From assembly GCF_000472665.1 (NCBI RefSeq), contig NZ_AXAC01000033.1, positions 180 to 56,003 on the forward strand: a DNA stretch of 55,824 bases. The letters are read 5' to 3'. Both the position numbers and the translations under genes were made by a program. The notes beneath the pieces are model-generated. The model did not search any database and was not told the origin of the DNA. It saw only the letters and a program-made list of their open reading frames with translations. The DNA comes from Acetobacterium malicum subsp. dehalogenans DSM 11527. GTDB taxonomy: Bacteria; Bacillota; Clostridia; Eubacteriales; Eubacteriaceae. This document shows, piece after piece, positions 35,913 to 43,965 of this stretch. Each line of letters begins with the position of its first letter. The first letter of the stretch is position 1.

Positions 35913-37352
35913 TTAGGAAGCCATGTTCTTTTCAATTTCAACCACATTGGCTAATACCAATTCCTTTGCAAAAATCGGCGGTACAGCATTCCCACACCGC
36001 TTAACCTGTTCTGTTTTGGTGATTTTGTTACCATCAGCGTCATAATCGATGATGTAATCCAGCGGGAACCCATTTGCTGTAAACAGCTCCCGGGGATCTA
36101 GCATCCGCATTCCGATGTCAATTATTTGATAATCAGTTCCATGGACCGTCACCAATCCAAAACGATCATGACTTACAACCGTTCCACAGGGTTCTTTTAG
36201 ATCCTGACCGATCCCCTGACCGTAATATTTTATTAAGAACGCTCTGACTTCTCCTAGATGACCGGGGCCAGCAACAATGGTATTCACTGGATCTCTGGAA
36301 TCAGTGCCAATCATGTGGTTATTCATCTGGATAATATGTGATGATATCAGCGCATATCTTGGACTTCCATCGATCGTCATGATCGGCTCATCAATCGCTT
36401 GTCCACGAACTTCTTTTTTTAACGTCTCTGAATGGTACTGAATGATCGACGGTGTAACTATCCCAAACCCATGTTTTCCCGTGATTGTAGGCAGCGGATC
36501 GTCAAGGTTATTGCAATAATGCCATTTTGCTCCACTGTAATTAACTTGGATTAAAAAAGGATCTGCATTATTTATTACAAACTTTTCAAGCCCCCTTGCG
36601 ATCCGCTCCATGGTTTTGTCTGCCAGCGGCCGTACTGTTCGCAGCCCATGTTTTTCCATGATCTCATCTTTAGTATCAAATATCGATGGACAAGGTTTTG
36701 AAAAATCCAACACCTCAGAAACCGGGGTATAAGGTTTTAAAATCCCCATTGCCACCTCTTTACTGTTCCGCGGTCCATGGCTTTTAGCTGGCCACGATAT
36801 TGGGAATCCATCACAACGGGAAACCATAAAGAACCTTTTCCGCTTGGTGGGTGCCCCATAATCGGCTGCAATCAGCTCTCGGAACTCTACCTGGTACCCG
36901 ATAATTTTCAACTGTTCAACAAAACTATTAAAAGTTTCACCTGTTTTGTTTTTATCCGGCTGGTTGTCGTCACCCAGCGGGCCCCATGTTTTAAATTCTT
37001 CCACGTTTTCCAAAATTATCACCGTTGGCCGTACCTGCATCGCCCATTTGACCGCTACCCATGCCAGACCCCGGATGTTTTTATCTTTCGGTTTTCCGCC
37101 CTTGGCCTTGCTGAAATGAGTACAATCAGGGCTAAACCATGCCAGATCCACCGGCTGCCCTTCACAAGCTTTAATTGGATCGACATCCCACACTGATTCA
37201 CAATAATGTTTCGTATGCGGATGGTTTACTTTGTGCATTGCAATTGCCCCGGGATCATGATTGATCGCAATATCAACCGGCCTGCCCATGGCTTGCTCAA
37301 TTCCCTCGGAGGCTCCGCCACCTCCTGCAAAATTATCAATAATCAAACCCAT
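35913..37352 (-). CDS. DNA (cytosine-5-)-methyltransferase, phage orphan
   Basis: 479 aa. Motif I is DNFAGGGGASEG; the catalytic Cys77 lies in FSPDCTHFS (PDC in place of the common PCQ); ENVEEF is motif VI, and the C-terminal RCGNAVPP is motif X. A long variable region of about 200 residues, the target-recognition part, holds internal repeats. No nuclease partner is seen; protection of phage DNA from restriction is the likely role. Confidence 0.93.
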   Translation of the reverse strand: MGLIIDNFAGGGGASEGIEQAMGRPVDIAINHDPGAIAMHKVNHPHTKHYCESVWDVDPIKACEGQPVDLAWFSPDCTHFSKAKGGKPKDKNIRGLAWVAVKWAMQVRPTVIILENVEEFKTWGPLGDDNQPDKNKTGETFNSFVEQLKIIGYQVEFRELIAADYGAPTKRKRFFMVSRCDGFPISWPAKSHGPRNSKEVAMGILKPYTPVSEVLDFSKPCPSIFDTKDEIMEKHGLRTVRPLADKTMERIARGLEKFVINNADPFLIQVNYSGAKWHYCNNLDDPLPTITGKHGFGIVTPSIIQYHSETLKKEVRGQAIDEPIMTIDGSPRYALISSHIIQMNNHMIGTDSRDPVNTIVAGPGHLGEVRAFLIKYYGQGIGQDLKEPCGTVVSHDRFGLVTVHGTDYQIIDIGMRMLDPRELFTANGFPLDYIIDYDADGNKITKTEQVKRCGNAVPPIFAKELVLANVVEIEKNMAS

Positions 37353-37373
37353 ACTTTCTCTCCAAAGCTCAAA

Positions 37374-37532
37374 TTATTTTCTTCTCTTAAAAATCCCACC
37401 GACCACGCCACCAGCAACTCCACACACCACCGCACTCAGGAAAAACAATCCGATCAGTGCCGCTGCAATTCCAGAAGTGGCCAAGGCAAACCAGAAACTA
37501 ATTGATGCAATATTGATCAATATTTCCATCAT
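37374..37532 (-). CDS. Small single-pass membrane protein
   Basis: 52 aa, almost wholly hydrophobic between residues 10 and 46, ending in a basic FKRRK tail. The ATG overlaps the previous stop (ATGATGA), and GAGGTGG is at good spacing. Function unknown; perhaps superinfection exclusion or an early membrane effect. Confidence 0.6.
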   Translation of the reverse strand: MMEILINIASISFWFALATSGIAAALIGLFFLSAVVCGVAGGVVGGIFKRRK

Positions 37533-37867
37533 ACCGCCACCTCGCTAAACAAATTGCCAATTTCAATCGCCCCGATTCCATTATCCACACAGAATGCAAA
37601 TTCCATCATGCACCCTTTACTGATCATCCAATGGCCTGCAAATATTGCAGCATCACAGCTTTTTAGCAACTTGAAACATTTCAGCATCGCTTCCTGATGC
37701 TCCATCTCTTCCGGGATCAGCACCAATGGCCGGACAACTTTGATGCCCGGGAAATGCTTCTGAAGCTTTTCAAAGACACATCTTTCGGACTCTTTGTTTT
37801 TTTCAATGCTCTTGCCACCCGTGGTGCAGGGATGGGCTAAGTAGTAGGTTTTACTCAGGTCCATCAT
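37529..37867 (-). CDS. Nucleoside 2-deoxyribosyltransferase-like protein
   Basis: 112 aa with YYLAHPCTTGG at the start, then SCDAAIFAGHWMISKGCMMEF, the pattern of deoxyribosyltransferase/DUF4406-type proteins (substrate pocket and Glu nucleophile). It may act on nucleotides or nucleotide signals; activity is inferred. Overlaps both neighbours by 4 nt. Confidence 0.75.
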   Translation of the reverse strand: MMDLSKTYYLAHPCTTGGKSIEKNKESERCVFEKLQKHFPGIKVVRPLVLIPEEMEHQEAMLKCFKLLKSCDAAIFAGHWMISKGCMMEFAFCVDNGIGAIEIGNLFSEVAV

Positions 37868-38109
37868 GCGCTCACCCGCTTCAATATGATCCGCCCGCCA
37901 ATAACCATGGTGACTTTCTTGACTGTTGAAGAAAAGAACTCAATGCTCTTTCCATGCCGACATGGGATATTAATCAGACAGTCCCCTTTCATCACTTCCA
38001 GCCCTATTTTTTGAGCCAAACCAGCTCCAGCATAAAAGGCATCACTGGTACCATCTTGATACAGAATTTCGATAAAACCATAATACTCACTTCCATATTT
38101 ACTTTTCAT
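37864..38109 (-). CDS. Small phage protein, unknown
   Basis: 81 aa, beta-rich, single domain. Overlaps the next gene by 4 nt and the previous by 11 nt. No family recognised. Confidence 0.6.
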   Translation of the reverse strand: MKSKYGSEYYGFIEILYQDGTSDAFYAGAGLAQKIGLEVMKGDCLINIPCRHGKSIEFFSSTVKKVTMVIGGRIILKRVSA

Positions 38110-38320
38110 AATATTCCACCATCTCCATTATTTCCTGGGCCAATAATTTGCCCTTTTCCAAATCCACCGCAAAGGCTCCGTTTTTGGCTGAAGTAATCAC
38201 CAGGCTATCACCCTTGATAATGTATCTCAACCCAATAAACTGGTCACTTTCTACCTCGAAACCGGCTTTCCGATCACGGCCTTCTGATTGAAAGTTATAA
38301 ATCCGTTTGATAAAATCCAT
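38099..38320 (-). CDS. Small phage protein, unknown
   Basis: About 73 aa from ATG at 38320 (GGGATGAG just before it). Charged, with a helical C terminus ending EMVEYYEK. A longer frame to 38395 would overlap the zinc-finger gene almost completely and is less likely. It still overlaps that gene by 70 nt, so the start is uncertain. Confidence 0.5.
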   Translation of the reverse strand: MDFIKRIYNFQSEGRDRKAGFEVESDQFIGLRYIIKGDSLVITSAKNGAFAVDLEKGKLLAQEIMEMVEYYEK

Positions 38321-38418
38321 CTCATCCCGCTTTTCTCTTTCTTTTTGGGACAACCCCATATGCAAATATAAGGCGCATCGGCAATATGCTTGCAACCATC
38401 ACAGATCCAATTCATCAT
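38251..38418 (-). CDS. Small zinc-finger-like phage protein
   Basis: 55 aa with Cys pairs in NWICDGCKH and YICIWGCPKK, a likely zinc site. ATG at 38418 overlaps the stop of the preceding small gene (ATGA). The second half overlaps the next frame, so its true end product may be small. Confidence 0.5.
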   Translation of the reverse strand: MMNWICDGCKHIADAPYICIWGCPKKKEKSGMRWILSNGFITFNQKAVIGKPVSR

Positions 38419-38582
38419 TTGGTCCCGGCTCCATACCACTTTGATTTTACCGCCCGAATCTCACCCTTAACCTTTTCCAGCAGGGCCTTTTCCTGCTCAA
38501 TGTCCTTGGGATCGGCATCCGGCCGGGTTATGTAATACTGCAGAGCATGTTTGATCGTCTGTAATTTTCGGTATTTATTCAT
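38415..38582 (-). CDS. Small phage protein, unknown
   Basis: 55 aa, basic and helical (starts MNKYRKLQTIKHAL, ends VKSKWYGAGTK). Overlaps the upstream stop by 8 nt and the downstream ATG by 4 nt, as expected in this tightly coupled early operon. Confidence 0.65.
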   Translation of the reverse strand: MNKYRKLQTIKHALQYYITRPDADPKDIEQEKALLEKVKGEIRAVKSKWYGAGTK

Positions 38583-38868
38583 TTTCCATCATCCTTACAT
38601 TAAACTTTTCGGCGATCCTGCCTGATGCCATTGCGATGGTTGCCAGTTCTTGGGCCACTTTCATTTCGAGATCACTTACCATTAGTAAAATATCATCCTC
38701 AAAATGATCATGATGAAATTGGAAATTCTCAAGATCTCTTTCAGTGAGCTCATATTTCAAAGCTTCTTTTAATAGTTTCTGCAACTCGCATCGCTCATGA
38801 ACGGTCATTTTAATTTTCATATTAAGTGGCTTTTGATATATTTTTAATAACAGTTCGTCTTTCGTCAT
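38575..38868 (-). CDS. Small phage protein, unknown
   Basis: 97 aa, helical and charged, with FHHDHFEDD in the middle. ATG at 38868 has GGGGGGAT upstream; the longer frame to 38886 lies over the previous gene's end. No family recognised. Confidence 0.6.
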   Translation of the reverse strand: MTKDELLLKIYQKPLNMKIKMTVHERCELQKLLKEALKYELTERDLENFQFHHDHFEDDILLMVSDLEMKVAQELATIAMASGRIAEKFNVRMMENE

Positions 38869-38869
38869 C

Positions 38870-39091
38870 TCAATATCCCCCCTCATTTTCCAGCAACCAT
38901 TCTTTCAGTTCAACGTGAGCCTTTGCAAAAACAAGCTCCATATCAGATCCCTGAACTTCAGCGATCTCTATTCTTACATCAAGTAATTTCCAGATGTGAA
39001 TACACCAATCCATGGTTTTTGAATAATATATTTCCATGTGCATTGGATAGTTTTCCACTTTCTCTTCAAAGAATTTTAAAAAGTCACTCAT
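38870..39091 (-). CDS. Small acidic phage protein, unknown
   Basis: 73 aa, acidic, with a long helix ending KEWLLENEGGY. ATG at 39091 overlaps the HNH gene by 8 nt. No family recognised. Confidence 0.6.
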   Translation of the reverse strand: MSDFLKFFEEKVENYPMHMEIYYSKTMDWCIHIWKLLDVRIEIAEVQGSDMELVFAKAHVELKEWLLENEGGY

Positions 39092-39485
39092 TTTCCACCC
39101 CATTGTTTATTGCTTCAAAATAAAAAATTGTTCTCCTTGGAGTCGGAATAATCTGTCCAAACCTAACGGCGTTTTTATATGTAACGCTATCCCGGATAAG
39201 GCGATCATGCCACTTCCCAATTTCTTCCCTAAAATCTTCCAAATCGAACGTCGATTTATAATGATTACACGAACGGCAAGCTGGCAACATATTCTCTTTT
39301 TCATCCAATCCGCCTCGGTTTAGCGGAATAACATGGTCAACTTGCATGTCAGTAATTTTTAATGGAAACCCACAGTAGGCACAATGTCCATCAGTTTTAT
39401 TATGTATTTCAATTCTTTCTGATTTGCTCAGTTTTTTTCGTTTTATTTTATGTTCCCCCGTTCCAAAACACTTTTTAGTTTTCAT
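39084..39485 (-). CDS. HNH endonuclease
   Basis: 133 aa with a standard HNH core: CAYCG, DHVIPLNRGG, ENMLPACRSCNHYK. It could be a homing-type nuclease or a phage recombination enzyme. Unlike the HNH at 32876 it has no second domain and stands in the early operon, so the two probably have separate roles. Confidence 0.88.
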   Translation of the reverse strand: MKTKKCFGTGEHKIKRKKLSKSERIEIHNKTDGHCAYCGFPLKITDMQVDHVIPLNRGGLDEKENMLPACRSCNHYKSTFDLEDFREEIGKWHDRLIRDSVTYKNAVRFGQIIPTPRRTIFYFEAINNGVENE

Positions 39486-39654
39486 TTTCTTTAACCTCGA
39501 TCAACGGGCAACTCTCATGCCTGTCTTTTTCAGCAACTGTATTAAGTGAAATATCACGTTTAGCGCCGCAATAATACATTGAGCGAAATTCATACCACAT
39601 TCTAAACCAACATTTCACACAGCTTTCCGGCATTTCCATGTCAATCTTAACCAT
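39475..39654 (-). CDS. Small four-Cys phage protein (paralogue of 39862-40035)
   Basis: 59 aa with MVKIDMEMPESCVKC at the start, a middle YYC, and a final SCPLIEV; Cys spacing suggests zinc binding. Proteins of this layout are common in Firmicute phage early regions with unknown role. It resembles the protein encoded two genes upstream. Confidence 0.7.
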   Translation of the reverse strand: MVKIDMEMPESCVKCWFRMWYEFRSMYYCGAKRDISLNTVAEKDRHESCPLIEVKENEN

Positions 39655-39655
39655 T

Positions 39656-39859
39656 TCAACACACCCTCTCTTCCTTAGTGGTCCCATCTGCGTTTGTTAT
39701 TTTAAAAATGTCATAACCCTCAACGGTTTTAGATTTTGATTCTGCATCGCCCAATATCAGGCATTTTATTTCCTTGAACCCTTTATGCTCCACACTAACC
39801 GCATCTTTGAACTTTTCGAGATATCTCTTTTCGAAATCTGCTATCTGATCAGGGTTCAT
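39656..39859 (-). CDS. Small phage protein, unknown
   Basis: 67 aa; ATG at 39859 has a consensus GGAGG seven bases upstream. Mixed strand/helix, ends in KEERVC. It sits between the two related four-Cys genes. Confidence 0.6.
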   Translation of the reverse strand: MNPDQIADFEKRYLEKFKDAVSVEHKGFKEIKCLILGDAESKSKTVEGYDIFKITNADGTTKEERVC

Positions 39860-39861
39860 TC

Positions 39862-40035
39862 CTACACCTCCATTAATGGGCAATATTGCGGTCTTTTATT
39901 TGACTGCTTTTGAATTAATTGTTTTGTCTTGTAGCAAAAATATCCAGAATCAGCCTCCGACTTAACATAATGCTTCAACGGGCAAACATGGCAGCTTTTC
40001 GGCATTATTTTCATTTCGATGTCAATTTTGATCAT
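39862..40035 (-). CDS. Small four-Cys phage protein (paralogue of 39475-39654)
   Basis: 57 aa starting MIKIDIEMKIMPKSCHVC and ending YCPLMEV, with the same Cys plan as the gene at 39475. GAGGT lies six bases before its ATG, which overlaps the upstream stop (ATGA). Confidence 0.7.
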   Translation of the reverse strand: MIKIDIEMKIMPKSCHVCPLKHYVKSEADSGYFCYKTKQLIQKQSNKRPQYCPLMEV

Positions 40036-40184
40036 TCCACTACCTCAAATTGATCAAACAGCCATTTCAGCAAGAGTAGCAAATCTGCTTTGGTTGTCCC
40101 GTTGTGGGTTTCAAGTTCAAGCTCGTGCCGAACAGCTCTTACCTTAGCCGTCTCGCTCATATTTTCCCAATTATCATATTTCAT
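40032..40184 (-). CDS. Small phage protein, unknown
   Basis: 50 aa, helical: MSETAKVRAVRHELEL then ADLLLLLKWLFDQFEVVE. AGGAGG precedes the ATG at good spacing. It overlaps both neighbours by 4 nt. Confidence 0.65.
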   Translation of the reverse strand: MKYDNWENMSETAKVRAVRHELELETHNGTTKADLLLLLKWLFDQFEVVE

Positions 40185-40372
40185 GCTTCGTCCTCCTGAA
40201 ACTTATAAATCTTTGCCGGCACACCATGAAATAACTTTGTGGTCCGGTTCTTCCGGATCACCCTGCAGATCACCGGGATCTCAGCTTTGCAAATCTCAGA
40301 CAGTTCATTCAAGCTGCCAGCGGTGGCCAAGGGCCATTCATATTTACTCGTGTCTGCAATCAGGTAGATCAT
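40181..40372 (-). CDS. Small phage protein, unknown
   Basis: 63 aa starting MIYLIADTSKYEWPLATAG. ATG at 40372 overlaps the stop of the helicase loader (ATGA). Probably made with the replication genes. No family recognised. Confidence 0.6.
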   Translation of the reverse strand: MIYLIADTSKYEWPLATAGSLNELSEICKAEIPVICRVIRKNRTTKLFHGVPAKIYKFQEDEA

Positions 40373-41214
40373 GCGCCTATTTTCTTTTCTTTCCTGAATT
40401 TTGCTTTTGCCCATTCAACTTGATCATTTCTGATTTCCTGACGGTAGTTTTTGCCTGTAAATGAGACGGGCACACATTTCTCCAGTATTCTGTCGTAGAT
40501 TCTGGAATACTCCACCTTCTTCGGATTTTTCAGCTCATTGATCGTCAAATTTGTGGTGATGATCATTGGCAGATTATTTTTATACCGATCATCGACAACC
40601 TTGTAGACCTGTTCCATCGCATAATCTGTTTGTCGTTCGGCTCCCAGATCATCGATGACCAGGAGCTTATACCGGTTGAACTCCTTAAAATATGCCGCCT
40701 TGTCCTGAATTGAAAAGATATCATCCACAATTTTCGCAAAGCTGGTCATCATAACAGGGACATTATTCTCGATCAATTGATTGGCAATGCATGCCGCCGT
40801 AAAGGTTTTTCCACGCCCTACATTCCCCCAAAATATCATCCCCATACCCGTTTTAAAAAAGTCGTTCATGAAATTATCAGCATAGATCCGGGCCATTTCT
40901 AAGTTTGGTTGTCCACCATCATCCTGATCGAACGTCCATTTCTTGAAGGCATCATCCTGAATGCCCATGGTCTGCAAACGACGAATATTTTCTTTCTCTT
41001 GCAGAACAACAAAACCTTCTGCGATCAAATCGCGTTCCCGTTTTTCACATTCGCAAATACAAAATACTTTTCGTGTTTTATCCAGAAAATGAAGAATCAC
41101 TTCTTTCGGACTATCACATTTATGGCAGTAGATCAGACCATCTTTGACATAATCGTTAATGTCCACAACGTCACACGTCTTGCTGATTTCCTCAATGTTA
41201 ATTAACTCCGTCAT
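40369..41214 (-). CDS. DnaC/IstB-type ATPase, replicative helicase loader
   Basis: 281 aa. An N-terminal zinc region (CHKCDSP and CICECEK) is followed by an AAA+ domain with Walker A GNVGRGKTFTA and Walker B LLVIDDLGAE. It should load the host DnaB-type helicase at the phage origin. It overlaps the initiator gene by 4 nt; the pair forms the phage replication module. Confidence 0.93.
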   Translation of the reverse strand: MTELINIEEISKTCDVVDINDYVKDGLIYCHKCDSPKEVILHFLDKTRKVFCICECEKRERDLIAEGFVVLQEKENIRRLQTMGIQDDAFKKWTFDQDDGGQPNLEMARIYADNFMNDFFKTGMGMIFWGNVGRGKTFTAACIANQLIENNVPVMMTSFAKIVDDIFSIQDKAAYFKEFNRYKLLVIDDLGAERQTDYAMEQVYKVVDDRYKNNLPMIITTNLTINELKNPKKVEYSRIYDRILEKCVPVSFTGKNYRQEIRNDQVEWAKAKFRKEKKIGA

Positions 41215-42008
41215 AGTGAGTCCTCCGGATTAAAACTGCAATCATACTCATACGGCTGACAAGGCACATTTTGGGAAACCAGAATTTTATTATCATAGTT
41301 CCCTTCCAGGATCTTGACAAAATTCTCAGGCTTCATGATCCAGTCGAAGCTGGCCATCCAGCCCCGGTCATTGACCCCACAGAGAAAATCACTTTTTCCA
41401 GCTTTATCAAAGCAAACGCTGACGGCATCCCGGCCATGCTCTTTGATCCGCTGTTTGATGGCACCCTGACGCTTTGGTGTCGGGACTGTTACCTTTGGCA
41501 ATCTGGTAACGACACGATTGAATTCATCAATCACTTCATTCCGTTCACCCTTTACTGCTATTGCTATTTCAGTAATTTCTGGGGTACTCTCTCTATCTGT
41601 GTTTACATCTGTGTTTATATCTGTGTTTATATCTGGTATAGGTTCGACATTCCTGTCACTTCTATTTGACAAATCTGTCACTTTCATTTGACAATTATGT
41701 AAAATGGAAATGCCATAATCAGTAAATGCATACCACAAAGTTCGATCATACTTTAATTCATTATAATTGCCTTTTATGATGATTCCTTTTTCGATCAGAT
41801 CATCCAGAATTTTCCGGATTTGACGATCTGACCAGAATGGGAATAAATCTTTCCAAGCCTTAATGCTGTTAAATGTCCAGTAGCGATCATCATGGAAATG
41901 CTTGTTATTGGCTTCATTCTTTTTAATCCAGAACTGAAGGTTTTGAACAACAATGGCAGCATTAACCCCCAGCTTTTCAGCTACATCTATGTCAAAACTA
42001 TAATTCAC
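41211..42008 (-). CDS. Phage replication initiator (winged-helix, DnaD/O-like)
   Basis: 265 aa. The N-terminal 110 or so residues form a winged-helix DNA-binding domain (LQFWIKKNE...SDRQIRKILDDLIEKGIIIKGNYN). A Thr/Asp-rich linker follows and then a C-terminal domain ending in a WMKP-like ASFDWIMKPENFVKILEGNY helix, as in DnaD-like and phage O-like initiators. The linker is encoded by 12-bp repeats that may be the origin. It starts with GTG after GGAGG. Confidence 0.85.
   Translation of the reverse strand: MNYSFDIDVAEKLGVNAAIVVQNLQFWIKKNEANNKHFHDDRYWTFNSIKAWKDLFPFWSDRQIRKILDDLIEKGIIIKGNYNELKYDRTLWYAFTDYGISILHNCQMKVTDLSNRSDRNVEPIPDINTDINTDVNTDRESTPEITEIAIAVKGERNEVIDEFNRVVTRLPKVTVPTPKRQGAIKQRIKEHGRDAVSVCFDKAGKSDFLCGVNDRGWMASFDWIMKPENFVKILEGNYDNKILVSQNVPCQPYEYDCSFNPEDSL
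41595..41636. repeat. Three and a half 12-bp direct repeats, possible replication origin
   Basis: Units ATCTGTGTTTAC, ATCTGTGTTTAT, ATCTGTGTTTAT and a partial ATCTGG lie head to tail in the linker of the initiator gene, in an AT-rich stretch. Lambda and many other phages carry iterons inside the initiator gene in just this way. Confidence 0.65.
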
Positions 42009-42232
42009 GCCACATCCTCCAGCCTTTCAACCCCTGCCCATTCCAAAGCGGTTCTTAAGTTGGTAGTGAATTTGGTCAGCACCTTGAAATAATGCTTAAT
42101 ACCGTCCGATTTCATCTTGATTTCCTTGTATCCCGGGGCTATAAAATGGAGCACATCAAATTGCTCCGATTCCTCAGCCACGAAGCCTTTTTTCTCTAAA
42201 ATTTCAATTACTCTCTGTTTTGAATAACTCAT
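42005..42232 (-). CDS. Small phage protein, unknown
   Basis: 75 aa; starts MSYSKQRVIEILEKKGF, compatible with a small DNA-binding fold. ATG overlaps the upstream stop (ATGA). Precedes the replication initiator. Confidence 0.6.
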   Translation of the reverse strand: MSYSKQRVIEILEKKGFVAEESEQFDVLHFIAPGYKEIKMKSDGIKHYFKVLTKFTTNLRTALEWAGVERLEDVA

Positions 42233-42411
42233 GTTTCATCCTCCAAATATTCCGGTTCCAAGCTTAAACTTTCCCGGAACCGGTTAATCATTTTTCTAAA
42301 TTTATCATCGCCCCTTTGCCGGGTTGACTCCTTTTCCTGCAGTTCCAATATTCTTGAATGCCTGATTCGATCATCCTGTTTATTATTTTTTTCATCCCAC
42401 CCTTTCCCCAC
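42229..42411 (-). CDS. Small charged phage protein, unknown
   Basis: Up to 60 aa, very charged, ending SLSLEPEYLEDET. Its stop overlaps the next ATG, which supports translation, but the GTG at 42411 lacks a ribosome site, so the start is unsure. A GCATAT/ATATGC palindrome lies at 42421-42434 just upstream. Confidence 0.4.
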   Translation of the reverse strand: MGKGWDEKNNKQDDRIRHSRILELQEKESTRQRGDDKFRKMINRFRESLSLEPEYLEDET

Positions 42412-42454
42412 TGTACAAACGCATATAGATATGCTAAAATTGATAAAAGAATCT

Positions 42455-42958
42455 TTACCTGACCAGGGTAAAATTTTGAGATCGTTGTTCGAGCAACGGT
42501 CTTTTTTCTATTGCTGAGAAAATCAGGCTCCATCCGGACATGATGCCTTCCATGAGCTCCTTTATAAATATTTCCGAGGTTTCCAGCTCATGTTCATCAA
42601 TACGATTATCTAGGATAACCTTTCGCATTTCGCTCTCTAACGGCTGAATATCACCGATTTCGGCCTGAAACTTTAAAAACGCCAGCGGTAGGTTTGTTAA
42701 CTCCACATCCGGGAATATTGCCTTTCCAATTAAGGTGTTTTCTTTCAAATGCAGCAATGGTAACCATGGTGTACCATAGACTTTTGCCATGCATAGCACA
42801 ACATCTTCCGGAGGCATGTTCTTCCCAACCTCCAGTGAATAGGCTTCATAGTTTCCAAGGGCCCTGACAGACACTCCCAGCTTTGGGGCTGCTACTTCCT
42901 GGGTTAACCCGGCACGATCTCTACAGATCCGATAAATACTTTTGCATGATTCTTTCAT
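42455..42958 (-). CDS. XRE-family helix-turn-helix regulator
   Basis: 167 aa. An N-terminal HTH (YRICRDRAGLTQEVAAPKLGVSVRALGNYE) is followed by about 110 residues of helical unknown sequence. Third XRE protein in the phage besides the CI and Cro pair; it probably tunes early expression. Confidence 0.82.
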   Translation of the reverse strand: MKESCKSIYRICRDRAGLTQEVAAPKLGVSVRALGNYEAYSLEVGKNMPPEDVVLCMAKVYGTPWLPLLHLKENTLIGKAIFPDVELTNLPLAFLKFQAEIGDIQPLESEMRKVILDNRIDEHELETSEIFIKELMEGIMSGWSLIFSAIEKRPLLEQRSQNFTLVR

Positions 42959-43017
42959 GTTCTTTTCTGATCCCTTCGCTTAAAATTAACTTGTAATACT
43001 CACTGATCTCTCACCCT

Positions 43018-43398
43018 TCAAGCTCCGACAGCCTGATCTATATCCACGCTTAATTCTTTACCTTCCTCATCCCCATTCTTTTCTGTCTCCGATTCCATTG
43101 TCTGGCTTAGATATAACTCATTCAGATAGGCCAGACAATCCGTAAATTCTGATAATGGCGAATACTCATTGAGTCGGAACATTATATCCGGGCGACGTTT
43201 TGATTCCCAGCCCTTTTCATTTATAGCTACATCGATATTACCAACATGGCCGGACAGGTTTAAAAATACGCATGGTTTCCCTTGTTTGCTTTTTCTTTCA
43301 TCACCAATGGAATTAATTTCAAGGCAAAGGATTGCAATTTGTTTTGCCAGCTCTTTCTTTTTTTCAAGTTCGAAACTCTCTTTAATAAATTCGTTCAT
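43018..43398 (-). CDS. Phage protein, unknown
   Basis: 126 aa with a helical N terminus, a VFLNLSGHVGNIDVAIN beta segment and an acidic tail. ATG overlaps the previous stop by 4 nt. No family recognised. Confidence 0.6.
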   Translation of the reverse strand: MNEFIKESFELEKKKELAKQIAILCLEINSIGDERKSKQGKPCVFLNLSGHVGNIDVAINEKGWESKRRPDIMFRLNEYSPLSEFTDCLAYLNELYLSQTMESETEKNGDEEGKELSVDIDQAVGA

Positions 43399-43553
43399 TT
43401 CTGTACCTCCTTTTCTTTATCGTTCGCAATACGATCCAAGATCATCCTGCAATAATCGGTAGTTACTTCCAACTCACCGGGGATGGTCCTTTCGCTGATC
43501 GCCTTCATTTCCCCGGTGCTGATGGTTGCTTCAATGACTATTTCTTTAAGCAT
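43395..43553 (-). CDS. Small phage protein, unknown
   Basis: 52 aa starting MLKEIVIEATISTGEMKAI. It overlaps the zinc-ribbon gene by 8 nt and the next gene by 4 nt. No family recognised. Confidence 0.6.
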   Translation of the reverse strand: MLKEIVIEATISTGEMKAISERTIPGELEVTTDYCRMILDRIANDKEKEVQK

Positions 43554-43704
43554 TCTTCACCTCCTCAAAATATATTCTGCCTTCACTGAAATCCTCACCG
43601 CATTCATTACATAAAAATGTCTCTGTAAAATCATCACCATTTTCTAATGTAGCGGTATAAGCGATATCATCGCTCATGCACTCAGGGCATATGATCTTTA
43701 GCAT
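43546..43704 (-). CDS. Small zinc-ribbon phage protein
   Basis: 52 aa with CPEC near residue 6 and CNEC near residue 33, a two-knuckle zinc ribbon. GGAGGTGAG is upstream. Third small Cys-pair protein in the early operon. Confidence 0.65.
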   Translation of the reverse strand: MLKIICPECMSDDIAYTATLENGDDFTETFLCNECGEDFSEGRIYFEEVKNA

Positions 43705-43716
43705 CCTTCTCACCTC

Positions 43717-43947
43717 CTAACTTGGTTTTTTGCTTTCGTCGTGTAACGCATCGTTACTATTTTCTTTAAAAAAAAGTTCCCACTTAAATCCAAGGGCTTT
43801 TCCAATTTTCTTAGCAACCGCAACGGAAGGATTTCTATTCCCGGTTTCAATCATTGATATGTATTCTCTTGAGACGTCAACCATACTGGCTAAATCACTT
43901 TGACTAAGTTTCTTTTTTTCGCGATATTCGATCAACCATTTTTTCAT
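43717..43947 (-). CDS. Cro-like XRE regulator, first gene of the lytic operon
   Basis: 76 aa; nearly all an HTH domain (LSQSDLASMVDVSREYISMIETGNRNPS). It is transcribed away from the CI-like gene from a strong promoter at 43985-44013, the normal place for Cro. GGGAGGTGAGG precedes the ATG. Confidence 0.88.
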   Translation of the reverse strand: MKKWLIEYREKKKLSQSDLASMVDVSREYISMIETGNRNPSVAVAKKIGKALGFKWELFFKENSNDALHDESKKPS

Positions 43948-43965
43948 ATCCTCACCTCCCTCTTA

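Noticed and set aside
38321-38395. N-terminal extension of the 38099 gene
   Set aside because: It would overlap nearly all of the zinc-finger-like gene, whose start is coupled to the previous stop.
42288-42533. 81-codon minus-strand frame overlapping the ends of two small genes
   Set aside because: It crosses the end of the XRE gene; only its last 35 codons could be real, and the competing frame at 42229 is coupled to the next gene.
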